A model generated the notes under the pieces. That model made no database searches, had not been told where the DNA came from, and saw only the letters and a list, made by a program, of their open reading frames with translations. Both the position numbers and the translations under genes were made by a program. Shown piece by piece: positions 1 to 6,882 of a stretch of 21,388 nucleotides of DNA. Origin of the DNA: CAVWDI01 sp046259385 (lineage in GTDB: Bacteria; Chloroflexota; Anaerolineae; Anaerolineales; UBA4823); the NCBI GenBank assembly GCA_046259385.1, contig JBJYWI010000206.1, forward strand, positions 1 to 21,388. The letters are read 5' to 3'. The stretch's first letter is position 1. Each line of letters starts with the position of its first letter.

Positions 1-308
1 TTAATTTCATATTCTAATTTTTGAACGCTTTGTGATTGTTGTTTTTTTCTAGATAGGGATTATTCCTATTTTAATCGGAGAAATGCATAGTCTCACTAAA
101 TCATTATATTTATGAACATAATCAAGCTGCAAACCATATCATTTTCCCCTTCAAAATAAATACATTTGCCCTGAAAAATTGAGAGGATAATTCTATAAGT
201 TTCCATAGAAAAATTCAATAACGATTGTGACAAATTACACTAACGATCGCGATTAGCTGGCTCTAAAATTACATTAGTTGCTTGAGTATGCAAATTTATT
301 GAAATTGG
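1..308. promoter_or_regulatory. AT-rich leader region upstream of the Qmo-like operon
   Basis: No gene is visible in these 308 bases. The segment is AT-rich and must carry the promoter of the downstream operon if the operon starts at the ArsR gene. I see no convincing -35/-10 pair. Two copies of TAACGAT (219-225 and 241-247) are spaced 22 bp apart, and the second runs into the 8-bp palindrome ATCGCGAT (246-253). These are the best candidates for an operator of the ArsR-type regulator encoded next. A short inverted repeat (ATAGG / CCTAT) lies at 53-69. What lies to the left of the window is unknown. Confidence 0.4.
219..253. repeat. direct repeat TAACGAT x2 with palindrome, candidate operator
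   Basis: TAACGAT occurs at 219-225 and 241-247, a start-to-start distance of 22 bp or about two helical turns. The second copy overlaps the palindrome ATCGCGAT. The site lies 56-90 bp upstream of the ArsR-type start codon. The spacing suits a dimeric helix-turn-helix regulator on one face of the DNA. Assigning it to this regulator is inference. Confidence 0.3.
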
Positions 309-614
309 ATGGATACACACAGAGAGACTTTAGCATCAGAACAGGCTGAATTCCATCAGATATTCAGCAGTTCAAGACGCATTCTGATTTTATGGTTGCT
401 TGAATCACAGGAGATGTCCGTTAGCGAGATTGCTGAATGGATAAATGCCAGTATTCAAAATACCTCTCAACATCTGCGAGTAATGAAAGATAAAGGCATT
501 CTCGATACTCGCAGAGATGGCCAAACAATTTATTACAGTATCAAGAATGATACTGTTGGCAATAACTGCAAAAGGTTGCTTCACGCAGTTAATAATCGAA
601 AAAACAAAAAATAA
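309..614 (+). CDS. ArsR-family winged-helix transcriptional regulator
   Basis: A 101-residue protein that is almost entirely one ArsR-type winged helix. The helix-turn-helix lies at about residues 36-66 (VSEIAEWINASIQNTSQHLR) and is followed by the wing (DTRRDGQTIYYSI, about 68-79). Proteins of this family are DNA-binding dimers that usually repress their own operon and release it on binding a metal or on thiol modification. Only one cysteine is present (NNCKR, near residue 87), so the CxC metal site of classical ArsR/SmtB and the two-cysteine persulfide sensor of SqrR/BigR are both missing; the signal is unknown. The start has no good Shine-Dalgarno, so translation may be leaderless or weak. 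It stands 22 bp before tusA, as the first gene of the operon, and probably controls it. Confidence 0.85.
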   Translation: MDTHRETLASEQAEFHQIFSSSRRILILWLLESQEMSVSEIAEWINASIQNTSQHLRVMKDKGILDTRRDGQTIYYSIKNDTVGNNCKRLLHAVNNRKNKK

Positions 615-636
615 AATATTTATAAGGAGTGTAAAA

Positions 637-891
637 ATGAACGCAGATGAACTTTCCACAATCGAAGCAGCAAAAGTAGTTGACGCCCGGGCGATGGCAT
701 GCCCAGGTCCGCTTCTGGAAGCAAAGAAAAGCATCGGACAGGTAAAGGTTGGGGAAGTACTGGAAATCTGGTCTGGCGATGTTAACACAAAAAATGATAT
801 GCCGCGCTGGTGCCAAAAAGTCGGTCACGAATATCTTGGCGATTCACCAGGAGATGGGTACGACCGTCTGTTTATCCGAAGGGCAAAATGA
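637..891 (+). CDS. tusA: TusA-family sulfur carrier protein
   Basis: An 84-residue sulfurtransferase of the TusA/SirA/YedF family. The ATG at 637 was chosen because it follows an AAGGAG ribosome-binding site and gives the usual family length; the reading frame is open further upstream into the ArsR gene. The hallmark CPGP motif is intact at residues 22-25, and Cys22 is the expected persulfide-carrying residue. A second cysteine (Cys59, in PRWCQK) sits where many TusA-like proteins have one. TusA passes sulfane sulfur between partners such as rhodaneses, DsrE-type proteins and heterodisulfide-reductase-like complexes. Here it precedes MvhD/HdrA/QmoC-like genes and shares the operon with a DsrE-family gene, so a role in feeding or draining sulfur at that complex is a reasonable inference. 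Confidence 0.92.
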   Translation: MNADELSTIEAAKVVDARAMACPGPLLEAKKSIGQVKVGEVLEIWSGDVNTKNDMPRWCQKVGHEYLGDSPGDGYDRLFIRRAK

Positions 892-970
892 GGTATGCGT
901 CAATATTCTTTACCAGAAAAATCTTACCGGATCATTCGAAAAAATTAAATTTTGAATAAGGACATTCGTA

Positions 971-1402
971 ATGACAGAGTTGTCTAAAAATGAGAAACCC
1001 AAAATATTGATTCTTGCGACTCTATCCGGTGGTTATGCTGGTGCTGATTCAGTCGGACAGTTACATCAATCTTACCCGGCTAACTGTTATATACTCCCGG
1101 TCATGTGTCCGTGTATGTTTCCAGAAGAATTTTACTTGCGCGCATTTGAACGCGGCATTGATGGAATCATAGTTATGTACAGCGGAACGGACAGCCCATA
1201 CAAGGGCGGACCTGAACGAACAGCTCAGTTGATCAACAGCACCTATGAGTTGATGAAAGGACGGGGAATTGACACCCGAAGGCTGCGGTTAGCTGCAATC
1301 TGCACAGTATGTACAAAACCATTCGTAAAGGAAGTAAATCAAATGGATGATTTACTTGCCGAAATTGGACCCGTAAAGAGTGAGTTGGCTCTACCGGTAT
1401 AG
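971..1402 (+). CDS. MvhD/FlpD-like (hydrogenase iron-sulfur subunit family) protein with degenerate cysteines
   Basis: A 143-residue single-domain protein of the MvhD/FlpD (methyl-viologen-reducing hydrogenase delta subunit) family. Recognisable family features are GYAGAD (21-26), SYPANCYILPVMCP (34-47), an AFERGIDGIIV stretch (58-68) and RRLRLA (103-108). In the family this subunit passes electrons from a donor to HdrA through a [2Fe-2S] cluster. Here the usual N-terminal CxxC is replaced by LSGG and the usual GCHPGDCHY segment by YSGTDSPYK, so most known cluster ligands are gone; Cys39, 46, 48, 111 and 114 (CTVC) remain. In canonical QmoB this domain is fused to the HdrA part, whereas here it is a separate gene 103 bp upstream of the QmoA-like gene. 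AAGGA lies 8 bases before the ATG. Confidence 0.8.
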   Translation: MTELSKNEKPKILILATLSGGYAGADSVGQLHQSYPANCYILPVMCPCMFPEEFYLRAFERGIDGIIVMYSGTDSPYKGGPERTAQLINSTYELMKGRGIDTRRLRLAAICTVCTKPFVKEVNQMDDLLAEIGPVKSELALPV

Positions 1403-1505
1403 AACTTCTGAGATCAAATATTTTAAATTTACAAAACCAGATCAATAGAAACTTAATGAATGTATCTGAACGCTTTTCACATAGACCTTTGAAGGAGTAT
1501 AAACT

Positions 1506-2843
1506 TTGGAAAAGTTGAAATACGATGCCTTGATAGTTGGCGGTGGGATTGCAGGTATGCAGGCAGGACTAGACCTTGCAGACCAAGGTTACAAGGTTCT
1601 AATAGTGGAAAAAGAACCCAGTATCGGCGGAAAAATGATAAAACTGAGCAAAGTTTTTCCGACATTGGACTGCTGCAGTTGTATCACCACACCTAAAATG
1701 TCCGCAGTTGCCCATCACGAGAATATCGAGCTGCATACCTATTGTGAGGTAAAGGCAATCACCGAAAATGAAGATGGATTTGTAGCCCGAATATTGAAAA
1801 AACCGCGTTATGTTAATGATGACACCTGTACTGGATGCCGTTTGTGTGAATACGCCTGCCCTATTGATATACCAGCCAGTTATGATTTGAATATGGGTGC
1901 AACCCGAACAATCCGGGTTCCATTTTCTACAGCTGTTCCTCAAATTGCGGTGCTTGATATTGAGAATTGCATCCTTTGCGGGAAATGCGAAAAAGCATGC
2001 CCTGTTGAGGGCTGTATCGATTTCACACAAACTCCTAAGGAGTTTGAAATCGAAACGCAAACGATTATTCTGGCGACTGGATTTGAGACAACCCCAATTG
2101 ACGCCAAAGCGGAATACGGCGCAGGTGAACTCCGCAACGTTATTGATGGTTTGATGATGGAGCGCCTCCTTGCGCCGACTGGACCTTATGGAAGGATTAT
2201 CCGCCCTGGAGATGGTAAAGAACCCGATTCAATAGGGTATGTTCAATGCGCCGGGTCAAGAGATGAAACTCTGGGCGTCAGCTACTGTTCCAGGGTTTGC
2301 TGTATGTATGCAATCAAGCAGGCAATGTTGATATCCGGTTCACTCCCATTAGCAGATATAACGATTTACTACATGGATATCCGCTGTTTCGGTAAAGGTT
2401 ATGAGCAGTTCTATCAAAATGCAAAAGCAATGGGTGTCGAATTTGTTAAAGGTAAGGTCGCCAGTATAACTGAAGATGATGAACAAAATCCAGTTGTTCG
2501 AGTTGAAATGATAGAAGAGGGTCCACAGATCGTCGAAAGGACCCATGACATGGTTGTGCTGTCGGTTGGAATGCTCCCCGGGGATGACCCTCAACCGGTT
2601 TTTCATGTCCCCATTTCCAATGATGGTTTCGTAACAGTAACATCACCAAATAGCACACCTGCAGATACAGATCGTCCAGGGATTTTTGTGGCTGGAACGG
2701 CAGGTGGGCCATTAGATATCGTAGACAGCATCATCACTGCAGGGGCAGCAGCGATCCGTGCGGCAGCCTATATCGAATCACAAAACCACAAACATGCTGA
2801 AATGGAACCAGCAGGTAAAGAATTGGAGCTTGCACATGTCTGA
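1506..2843 (+). CDS. HdrA/QmoA-like FAD and iron-sulfur protein
   Basis: A 445-residue flavoprotein of the HdrA family. Translation starts at TTG, after a strong GAAGGAG site. An FAD-binding dinucleotide fold opens the protein (GGGIAG, 12-17; acidic Glu35). A cysteine cluster with PKM follows (CCSC 56-59, PKM 63-65), as in HdrA. Two complete [4Fe-4S] motifs follow: C108-C111-C114-C118 and C155-C158-C161-C165. The C-terminal half carries the second nucleotide-binding region (ATGF 190-193; QCAGSRD 247-253; CSRVCC 261-266). Length and the MMERLLAPTGP and RPGDGKEP stretches match my memory of QmoA, the subunit that passes electrons between menaquinol and APS reductase in sulfate reducers. HdrA of another Hdr-like complex is the alternative. 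The stop codon overlaps the next gene's start, suggesting translational coupling and a 1:1 complex. Confidence 0.88.
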   Translation: MEKLKYDALIVGGGIAGMQAGLDLADQGYKVLIVEKEPSIGGKMIKLSKVFPTLDCCSCITTPKMSAVAHHENIELHTYCEVKAITENEDGFVARILKKPRYVNDDTCTGCRLCEYACPIDIPASYDLNMGATRTIRVPFSTAVPQIAVLDIENCILCGKCEKACPVEGCIDFTQTPKEFEIETQTIILATGFETTPIDAKAEYGAGELRNVIDGLMMERLLAPTGPYGRIIRPGDGKEPDSIGYVQCAGSRDETLGVSYCSRVCCMYAIKQAMLISGSLPLADITIYYMDIRCFGKGYEQFYQNAKAMGVEFVKGKVASITEDDEQNPVVRVEMIEEGPQIVERTHDMVVLSVGMLPGDDPQPVFHVPISNDGFVTVTSPNSTPADTDRPGIFVAGTAGGPLDIVDSIITAGAAAIRAAAYIESQNHKHAEMEPAGKELELAHV

Positions 2844-4899
2844 GGAAAAAATTCAAGAAAGCAAACAAGCGGACAAAAATTCAATGCCTGAAGAGGAGGT
2901 TCGCATTGGCGTTTATATCTGCCACTGTGGAGGTAATATCAGCGATGTTATCGACTGTTCCCGGGTCGCTGACACTCTCGGAAATTTGGACAATGTGGTT
3001 GTTGCCCGCACTAACATGTCGATGTGTTCCGATGCCGGTCAATCCTTAATTGAAAAGGATATTAAAGAAGCTGGAATTAATCGGGTAGTGGTTGGAGCTT
3101 GCGCACCATCATTACACGAACAGACATTTCGCGGAACGGTTGCTCGCGCCAATCTTAATCCATACTATTACTATCATGTAGGTATCAGGGAACAGGATTC
3201 CTGGGTTCATCACGATGATCCACGCGAAGCAATCGATAAAGCAATTCGACTTGTTGCAGCAGGAGTGGCGAAATCAAGGCTTCTGAAACCTCTGGAACCA
3301 ATCCGTCTTAATGCCGAGCAGCATGCTCTTGTTATCGGTGGCGGCGTTGCGGGTTTAAGGTCCGCCCTGGACACAGCCCGCCGAGGCATACGGGTGTCAC
3401 TGATTGAAAAATCACCCTTTTTAGGCGGGAGGATGTCCCAACTGGAACAGATATTTCCTACAGGTGAAAGCGCCCGCGATATTTTACATGACCTAATTCA
3501 AAAGGTTATGAATCACCCTAAAATAACCGTTTTTACACAAGCAGAAGTAAGCAGTGTCCAGGGTTATGTTGGTGATTACAACATCGGAATTACACAACAA
3601 TCACGTGGAGTGGGAGAGGATATTACTGACGCTGCAATTGAAGCCTGCACTGCTGAAATTCCAGATGAATTCAACTATGGATTAACGAAAAGGAAAGTGA
3701 TATACAAGAAATATCCTGGTTGTTATCCAGACTTACCTGCTGTCGATTGGGGAAACTATCATGATGAAGCTATCAAAATCAATGGCAGAGAGATTGTCCT
3801 TGAAAACAATCCAAAAACCTTTAATTTGAAAGTCGGTGCGATCATTGTTGCAACCGGGTTTGATCCTTACGAACCAAGCCAAGGTGAATACGGATATGGT
3901 GAATTGCCGGAAGTGGTCACATTGCCTCAGTTTATCCGCCTACTGGCACTTAATAGGGATGATAAAGTTCTTAAATGGAACGATAAACCCGTCAGAGATA
4001 TTGCGTTTCTCCACTGTGTGGGCAGCCGCCAGATTGAAGGCGTGCATGAACCACAACCGGATGGAAATGTGAACAACTACTGCTCACGAGCATGCTGTAC
4101 TGCAACCTTGCAGGTGCAAAATGAGGTAAAAGAACGCTTTCCACAAATAAACCTTTTTGATTTATACGAGGATATTCGAACTTATGGTCGCTTCCATGAA
4201 GAATACTATACACATGCTTCGGAGAACAAAGTAATATTTTTCCGGTTCCACGAAGATGAAATACCAGAAGTGGTTGCTTCTCCTGAAGGTGACACTCATC
4301 CAGTATTACTGAGATTCAAAGACCACCTCACTTCCGGTGAGGAAATTGAAGTTCCTGCAGATCTGGTTGTATTGGCAGTGGGGATGATGCCAAGCAAAAT
4401 CGACAATCTAGTCGATATGCTGAAAATATCACGAGGAACAGACCGTTTTCTCCTTGAAGTGCATCCTAAACTGCGCCCGGTGGAAACACCAGTAACAGGA
4501 ATTGTACTGGCAGGTACAGCTCAGGGTCCAATGAACATCCAGGAAAGCTGCTCTGCAGCGGGTGCAGCAGCAGCAAAAGTGGCTAGCTTACTGGGTTTAG
4601 GATTCGTGGAACTTGAACCATTCGTTGCGAATATAAATCAGGAACTATGCGATGGAACAGGTGCATGTGTCGAAGTTTGTAGCTACGAAGATGCGATTAC
4701 ACTGCAAACATTCTCAACCAATGGCACCGAGGTAAAAAAAGCAGTCGTGTCACCCGCCAATTGCGTTGGTTGTGGTTGCTGTGTGAGTGCCTGCCCGAAC
4801 CGTGCCATTGATGTACAGGGATGGGAATTAGATCAGTATGATGCCATGATTGACACAATAACGATGGAGATTCCCGGAATGGTGGAGATAACTCAATGA
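2836..4899 (+). CDS. HdrA2/QmoB-like flavoprotein with C-terminal ferredoxin domain, internal Fe-S sites lost
   Basis: A 687-residue HdrA-family protein. The ATG at 2836 was chosen because TGGAG precedes it and it overlaps the previous stop codon; the frame is open further upstream but only inside the QmoA-like gene. Residues 21-150 form the N-terminal HdrA domain (ICHCGGN 28-34, GACAPS 88-92). FAD fold: GGGVAG 168-173. The later CVGSR (394-398) and YCSRACC (415-421) motifs are kept. The two internal [4Fe-4S] motifs of HdrA are missing: only Cys271 and Cys296 remain between residues 211 and 330. The C-terminal ferredoxin part has one full site (C643, C646, C649, C653) and one with Thr608 in place of the second cysteine (C605, C611, C615). 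QmoB normally carries an MvhD domain; here that domain is a separate gene. Confidence 0.86.
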   Translation: MSEEKIQESKQADKNSMPEEEVRIGVYICHCGGNISDVIDCSRVADTLGNLDNVVVARTNMSMCSDAGQSLIEKDIKEAGINRVVVGACAPSLHEQTFRGTVARANLNPYYYYHVGIREQDSWVHHDDPREAIDKAIRLVAAGVAKSRLLKPLEPIRLNAEQHALVIGGGVAGLRSALDTARRGIRVSLIEKSPFLGGRMSQLEQIFPTGESARDILHDLIQKVMNHPKITVFTQAEVSSVQGYVGDYNIGITQQSRGVGEDITDAAIEACTAEIPDEFNYGLTKRKVIYKKYPGCYPDLPAVDWGNYHDEAIKINGREIVLENNPKTFNLKVGAIIVATGFDPYEPSQGEYGYGELPEVVTLPQFIRLLALNRDDKVLKWNDKPVRDIAFLHCVGSRQIEGVHEPQPDGNVNNYCSRACCTATLQVQNEVKERFPQINLFDLYEDIRTYGRFHEEYYTHASENKVIFFRFHEDEIPEVVASPEGDTHPVLLRFKDHLTSGEEIEVPADLVVLAVGMMPSKIDNLVDMLKISRGTDRFLLEVHPKLRPVETPVTGIVLAGTAQGPMNIQESCSAAGAAAAKVASLLGLGFVELEPFVANINQELCDGTGACVEVCSYEDAITLQTFSTNGTEVKKAVVSPANCVGCGCCVSACPNRAIDVQGWELDQYDAMIDTITMEIPGMVEITQ

Positions 4900-5192
4900 A
4901 CGAACGTGATAATGCCAAACAACGTACACAATTGTTAACCAAACTGCGGGAACAGCACAAGGACACTGTAGCTGTTGCCCAGGAACGGCTAAAACTGCAG
5001 AAGAAAATAAAGCGGGAGATAAATCAGTCAATAAAGGACAATCCCAAAACAGTCCCTGAAATTGCTGAGGAAATTGAACAACCTTCACAGGAAGTTTTAT
5101 GGCATATTGCTGCTATGAAAAAATACGGAATTGTCACCGAAGCAGGAATGTCGGGTGAGTATGTTCTCTACAAAAGGACCAAGGAGCAGTAA
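4896..5192 (+). CDS. small winged-helix protein inside the Hdr/Qmo operon
   Basis: A 98-residue protein. Residues 1-45 are highly charged and helical and may form a coiled coil. Residues 46-94 form a compact winged helix: KTVPEIAEEIEQPSQEVLWH is the helix-turn-helix, and GEYVLYKR is the wing. Its ATG overlaps the stop of the QmoB-like gene (ATGA), and its TAA lies 2 bp before the QmoC-like start, so it is co-translated with the redox subunits. This placement is unusual for a free transcription factor and suggests a partner of the complex or a redox-linked regulator. DsrD, another small winged-helix protein in sulfur operons, offers a loose parallel, but I cannot show homology. No cysteine is present, so it does not bind a cluster. 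Confidence 0.75.
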   Translation: MNERDNAKQRTQLLTKLREQHKDTVAVAQERLKLQKKIKREINQSIKDNPKTVPEIAEEIEQPSQEVLWHIAAMKKYGIVTEAGMSGEYVLYKRTKEQ

Positions 5193-5194
5193 GT

Positions 5195-6361
5195 ATGGCA
5201 ACACGAATTGACCCAACACTAATCAATGAATTGAAGGAATTCGGTGCAATAGGAATAGAAAAATGCTTCAATTGTGGGAACTGCACTGCAATATGTCCAC
5301 TCCCAACTGACGAACACCCTTTTCCACGTAACGTAATCCGAATGGCTCAATTGGGAATGACAGATCGTTTAGCAGAAAATGTTGATCCTTGGTTATGTTA
5401 TTACTGTGGCGATTGTTCTGATACTTGCCCCAGAGGTGCTGAACCTGCTGAAACCATGATGGCACTGCGTAGATGGCTGATTTCTAAATATGACGTAACG
5501 GGTAAAGCACGAGAACTTTACACTTCAGAAAAGAATGTCCTCTTCACAATTTTTAGGACTTCCCTGTTACCCCTGGTATTGCTTGTTGTCTATCATCTGA
5601 TTACCTTAGGAAGAAATATCAACACTGACCAGGTAGAACTGAATAAATTTGCACCTGTTTTGTGGGTCTGGGCGATCGTTCTGATACATTTTATTTATCT
5701 TGGGTGGCACCTATTAAGGAATTCACTCACAATGATAAAAAACGTATTGGGACCAGATTCGAATTTCTGGAGTATTCCTATTGGTGCTTATCTGGAAGGG
5801 ATAAAAGATTTTATAATTCAGCTCACAACCCAGCGCCGGTGGTGGTCAAATTGCGATCCAAAGGAACGGAAAGTAGAAATTAACCGTTGGGCGAAACATT
5901 TACTTCTAATAACTGGTTATGTCATCATGATTATCTTGATCGTTCCGTTTTTATGGTGGTTTCAAACAGATGAAATCTTCCCTCTCTATCACCCACAACG
6001 CTGGTTAGGATATTACGCTACAATTGCCCTGATCGTCACCTCGGTAGAGATTCTATACAGTCGGATCAAGAAAAATGAGCAAATCCACCGATTTTCCCAA
6101 CCCAGTGATTGGCTTTTTCCAAGTTTTCTACTAACTGGGGCAATCACGGGCATTTTTGTGCACATCTTCCGCTATATGCAGTTTCCTTGGCCTACGTATA
6201 TTATATATACCATACACGTCATGGCTATGGTTGCGATGCTGGATACAGAAGTAGGAATCGGTAAATGGACCCACTTAATATATCGACCACTAGCAATCTC
6301 CCTTGATGCCTTAAAAAAGAAGAATGAAGAATTCGCAGGAGAATTGGCGGCAGCCGATTAG
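5195..6361 (+). CDS. QmoC-like membrane subunit (HdrC ferredoxin domain fused to cytochrome-b-like domain)
   Basis: A 388-residue fusion. The N-terminal 90 residues are an HdrC-type domain with two complete [4Fe-4S] motifs: C24-C27-C30-C34 and C68-C71-C74-C78. From about residue 115 there are six predicted membrane segments (about 115-138, 152-173, 234-256, 271-289, 307-329 and 334-350). Several histidines lie in or near them (H134, H165, H172, H235, H323, H341) and could be haem-b ligands. This architecture and length match QmoC, which connects the soluble Qmo flavoproteins to menaquinone in the cytoplasmic membrane. AAGGAG precedes the ATG by about 11 bases, and the gene starts 2 bp after the winged-helix gene. 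It is the reason to call the operon Qmo-like rather than a cytosolic Hdr. Confidence 0.88.
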   Translation: MATRIDPTLINELKEFGAIGIEKCFNCGNCTAICPLPTDEHPFPRNVIRMAQLGMTDRLAENVDPWLCYYCGDCSDTCPRGAEPAETMMALRRWLISKYDVTGKARELYTSEKNVLFTIFRTSLLPLVLLVVYHLITLGRNINTDQVELNKFAPVLWVWAIVLIHFIYLGWHLLRNSLTMIKNVLGPDSNFWSIPIGAYLEGIKDFIIQLTTQRRWWSNCDPKERKVEINRWAKHLLLITGYVIMIILIVPFLWWFQTDEIFPLYHPQRWLGYYATIALIVTSVEILYSRIKKNEQIHRFSQPSDWLFPSFLLTGAITGIFVHIFRYMQFPWPTYIIYTIHVMAMVAMLDTEVGIGKWTHLIYRPLAISLDALKKKNEEFAGELAAAD

Positions 6362-6402
6362 AAATGCAGTAATAAAAAACTATATAAAAAAGGAGACACA
6401 AT

Positions 6403-6765
6403 ATGTCAGAAAAAATGGTTGTAGTATGCAATGGAGATACCCCTGCAAATATCATGCCCTCTTTGATTTTTGCATCCTCCGGTATTGCCCTGGATTATGA
6501 TTTATATTTCTTCTTCTGCCCGGCAGGTTCCCGGTGGGCATTAAAAGGAGAATTGGAAAAACTGGGCATCCCTAAAGGATTACCGGATCCCGTTGATTTA
6601 TTCAACACCATTATAGATAACGCCAAGAAGGTCACCCTTTGCGAATTAGCGCTTGAAAACAAAGGTATTGACCCGAAAGACGCACGCGACGAGCGAATTA
6701 TCATTGAAAAACTTCCCCCTTTCATGATGGATATCGAAGGGGCTACCCAAACATATAGTTTTTAA
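6403..6765 (+). CDS. DsrE/DsrF/DrsH-like family protein (sulfur-relay type)
   Basis: A 120-residue single-domain protein of the DsrE-like superfamily, closest by eye to the DsrE2 or peroxiredoxin-like branch. It starts MVVVCNGDTPANIMPS, followed by a hydrophobic segment (YDLYFFFCPAG, 32-42) and KVTLCELALENKGI (76-89). Cysteines lie at 9, 39 and 80; Cys80 is placed where DsrE proteins often carry the sulfur-accepting residue. Members of the superfamily receive or deliver persulfide sulfur with TusA. It is the last gene of the operon, after a strong AAAAGGAG site, and is followed by a terminator. TusA and DsrE thus bracket the redox genes, which supports a sulfur-transfer function for the whole set. 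Confidence 0.82.
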   Translation: MSEKMVVVCNGDTPANIMPSLIFASSGIALDYDLYFFFCPAGSRWALKGELEKLGIPKGLPDPVDLFNTIIDNAKKVTLCELALENKGIDPKDARDERIIIEKLPPFMMDIEGATQTYSF

Positions 6766-6799
6766 CCATCAAACAAGAACCTAAACAGTAGATACCAAA

Positions 6800-6840
6800 A
6801 GGCTGATGCGAACAAAAACGCCATCAGCCTCTTTATTTTT
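6800..6840 (+). terminator. rho-independent terminator of the Qmo-like operon
   Basis: The stem AGGCTGATG (6800-6808) pairs with CATCAGCCT (6822-6830), with further CG pairing towards the loop, followed by CTTTATTTTT. It lies 34 bp after the DsrE stop. The other strand also has a T run after the stem (CCTTTT), so it may stop the convergent LysR transcript as well. Confidence 0.9.
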
Positions 6841-6882
6841 AAATAAAATTAATGATTGGTTACTCTAGATAAATTTTAAGAT

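Noticed and set aside
517..636. Longer start for TusA inside the ArsR gene
   Set aside because: The extension is out-of-frame ArsR coding sequence and has no family similarity; AAGGAG stands before 637.
405..788. Minus-strand open frames opposite arsR and tusA
   Set aside because: They are shadows of well-supported plus-strand genes and have no domain features.
2758..2835. N-terminal extension of the QmoB-like gene to an ATG at 2758
   Set aside because: It would overlap the QmoA-like coding region by 86 bases without a ribosome site; the ATG at 2836 has TGGAG upstream and gives the expected short overlap.
309..6840. A complete dissimilatory sulfate-reduction locus
   Set aside because: aprAB, sat and dsrABC are absent from the window; only the Qmo-like part is present.
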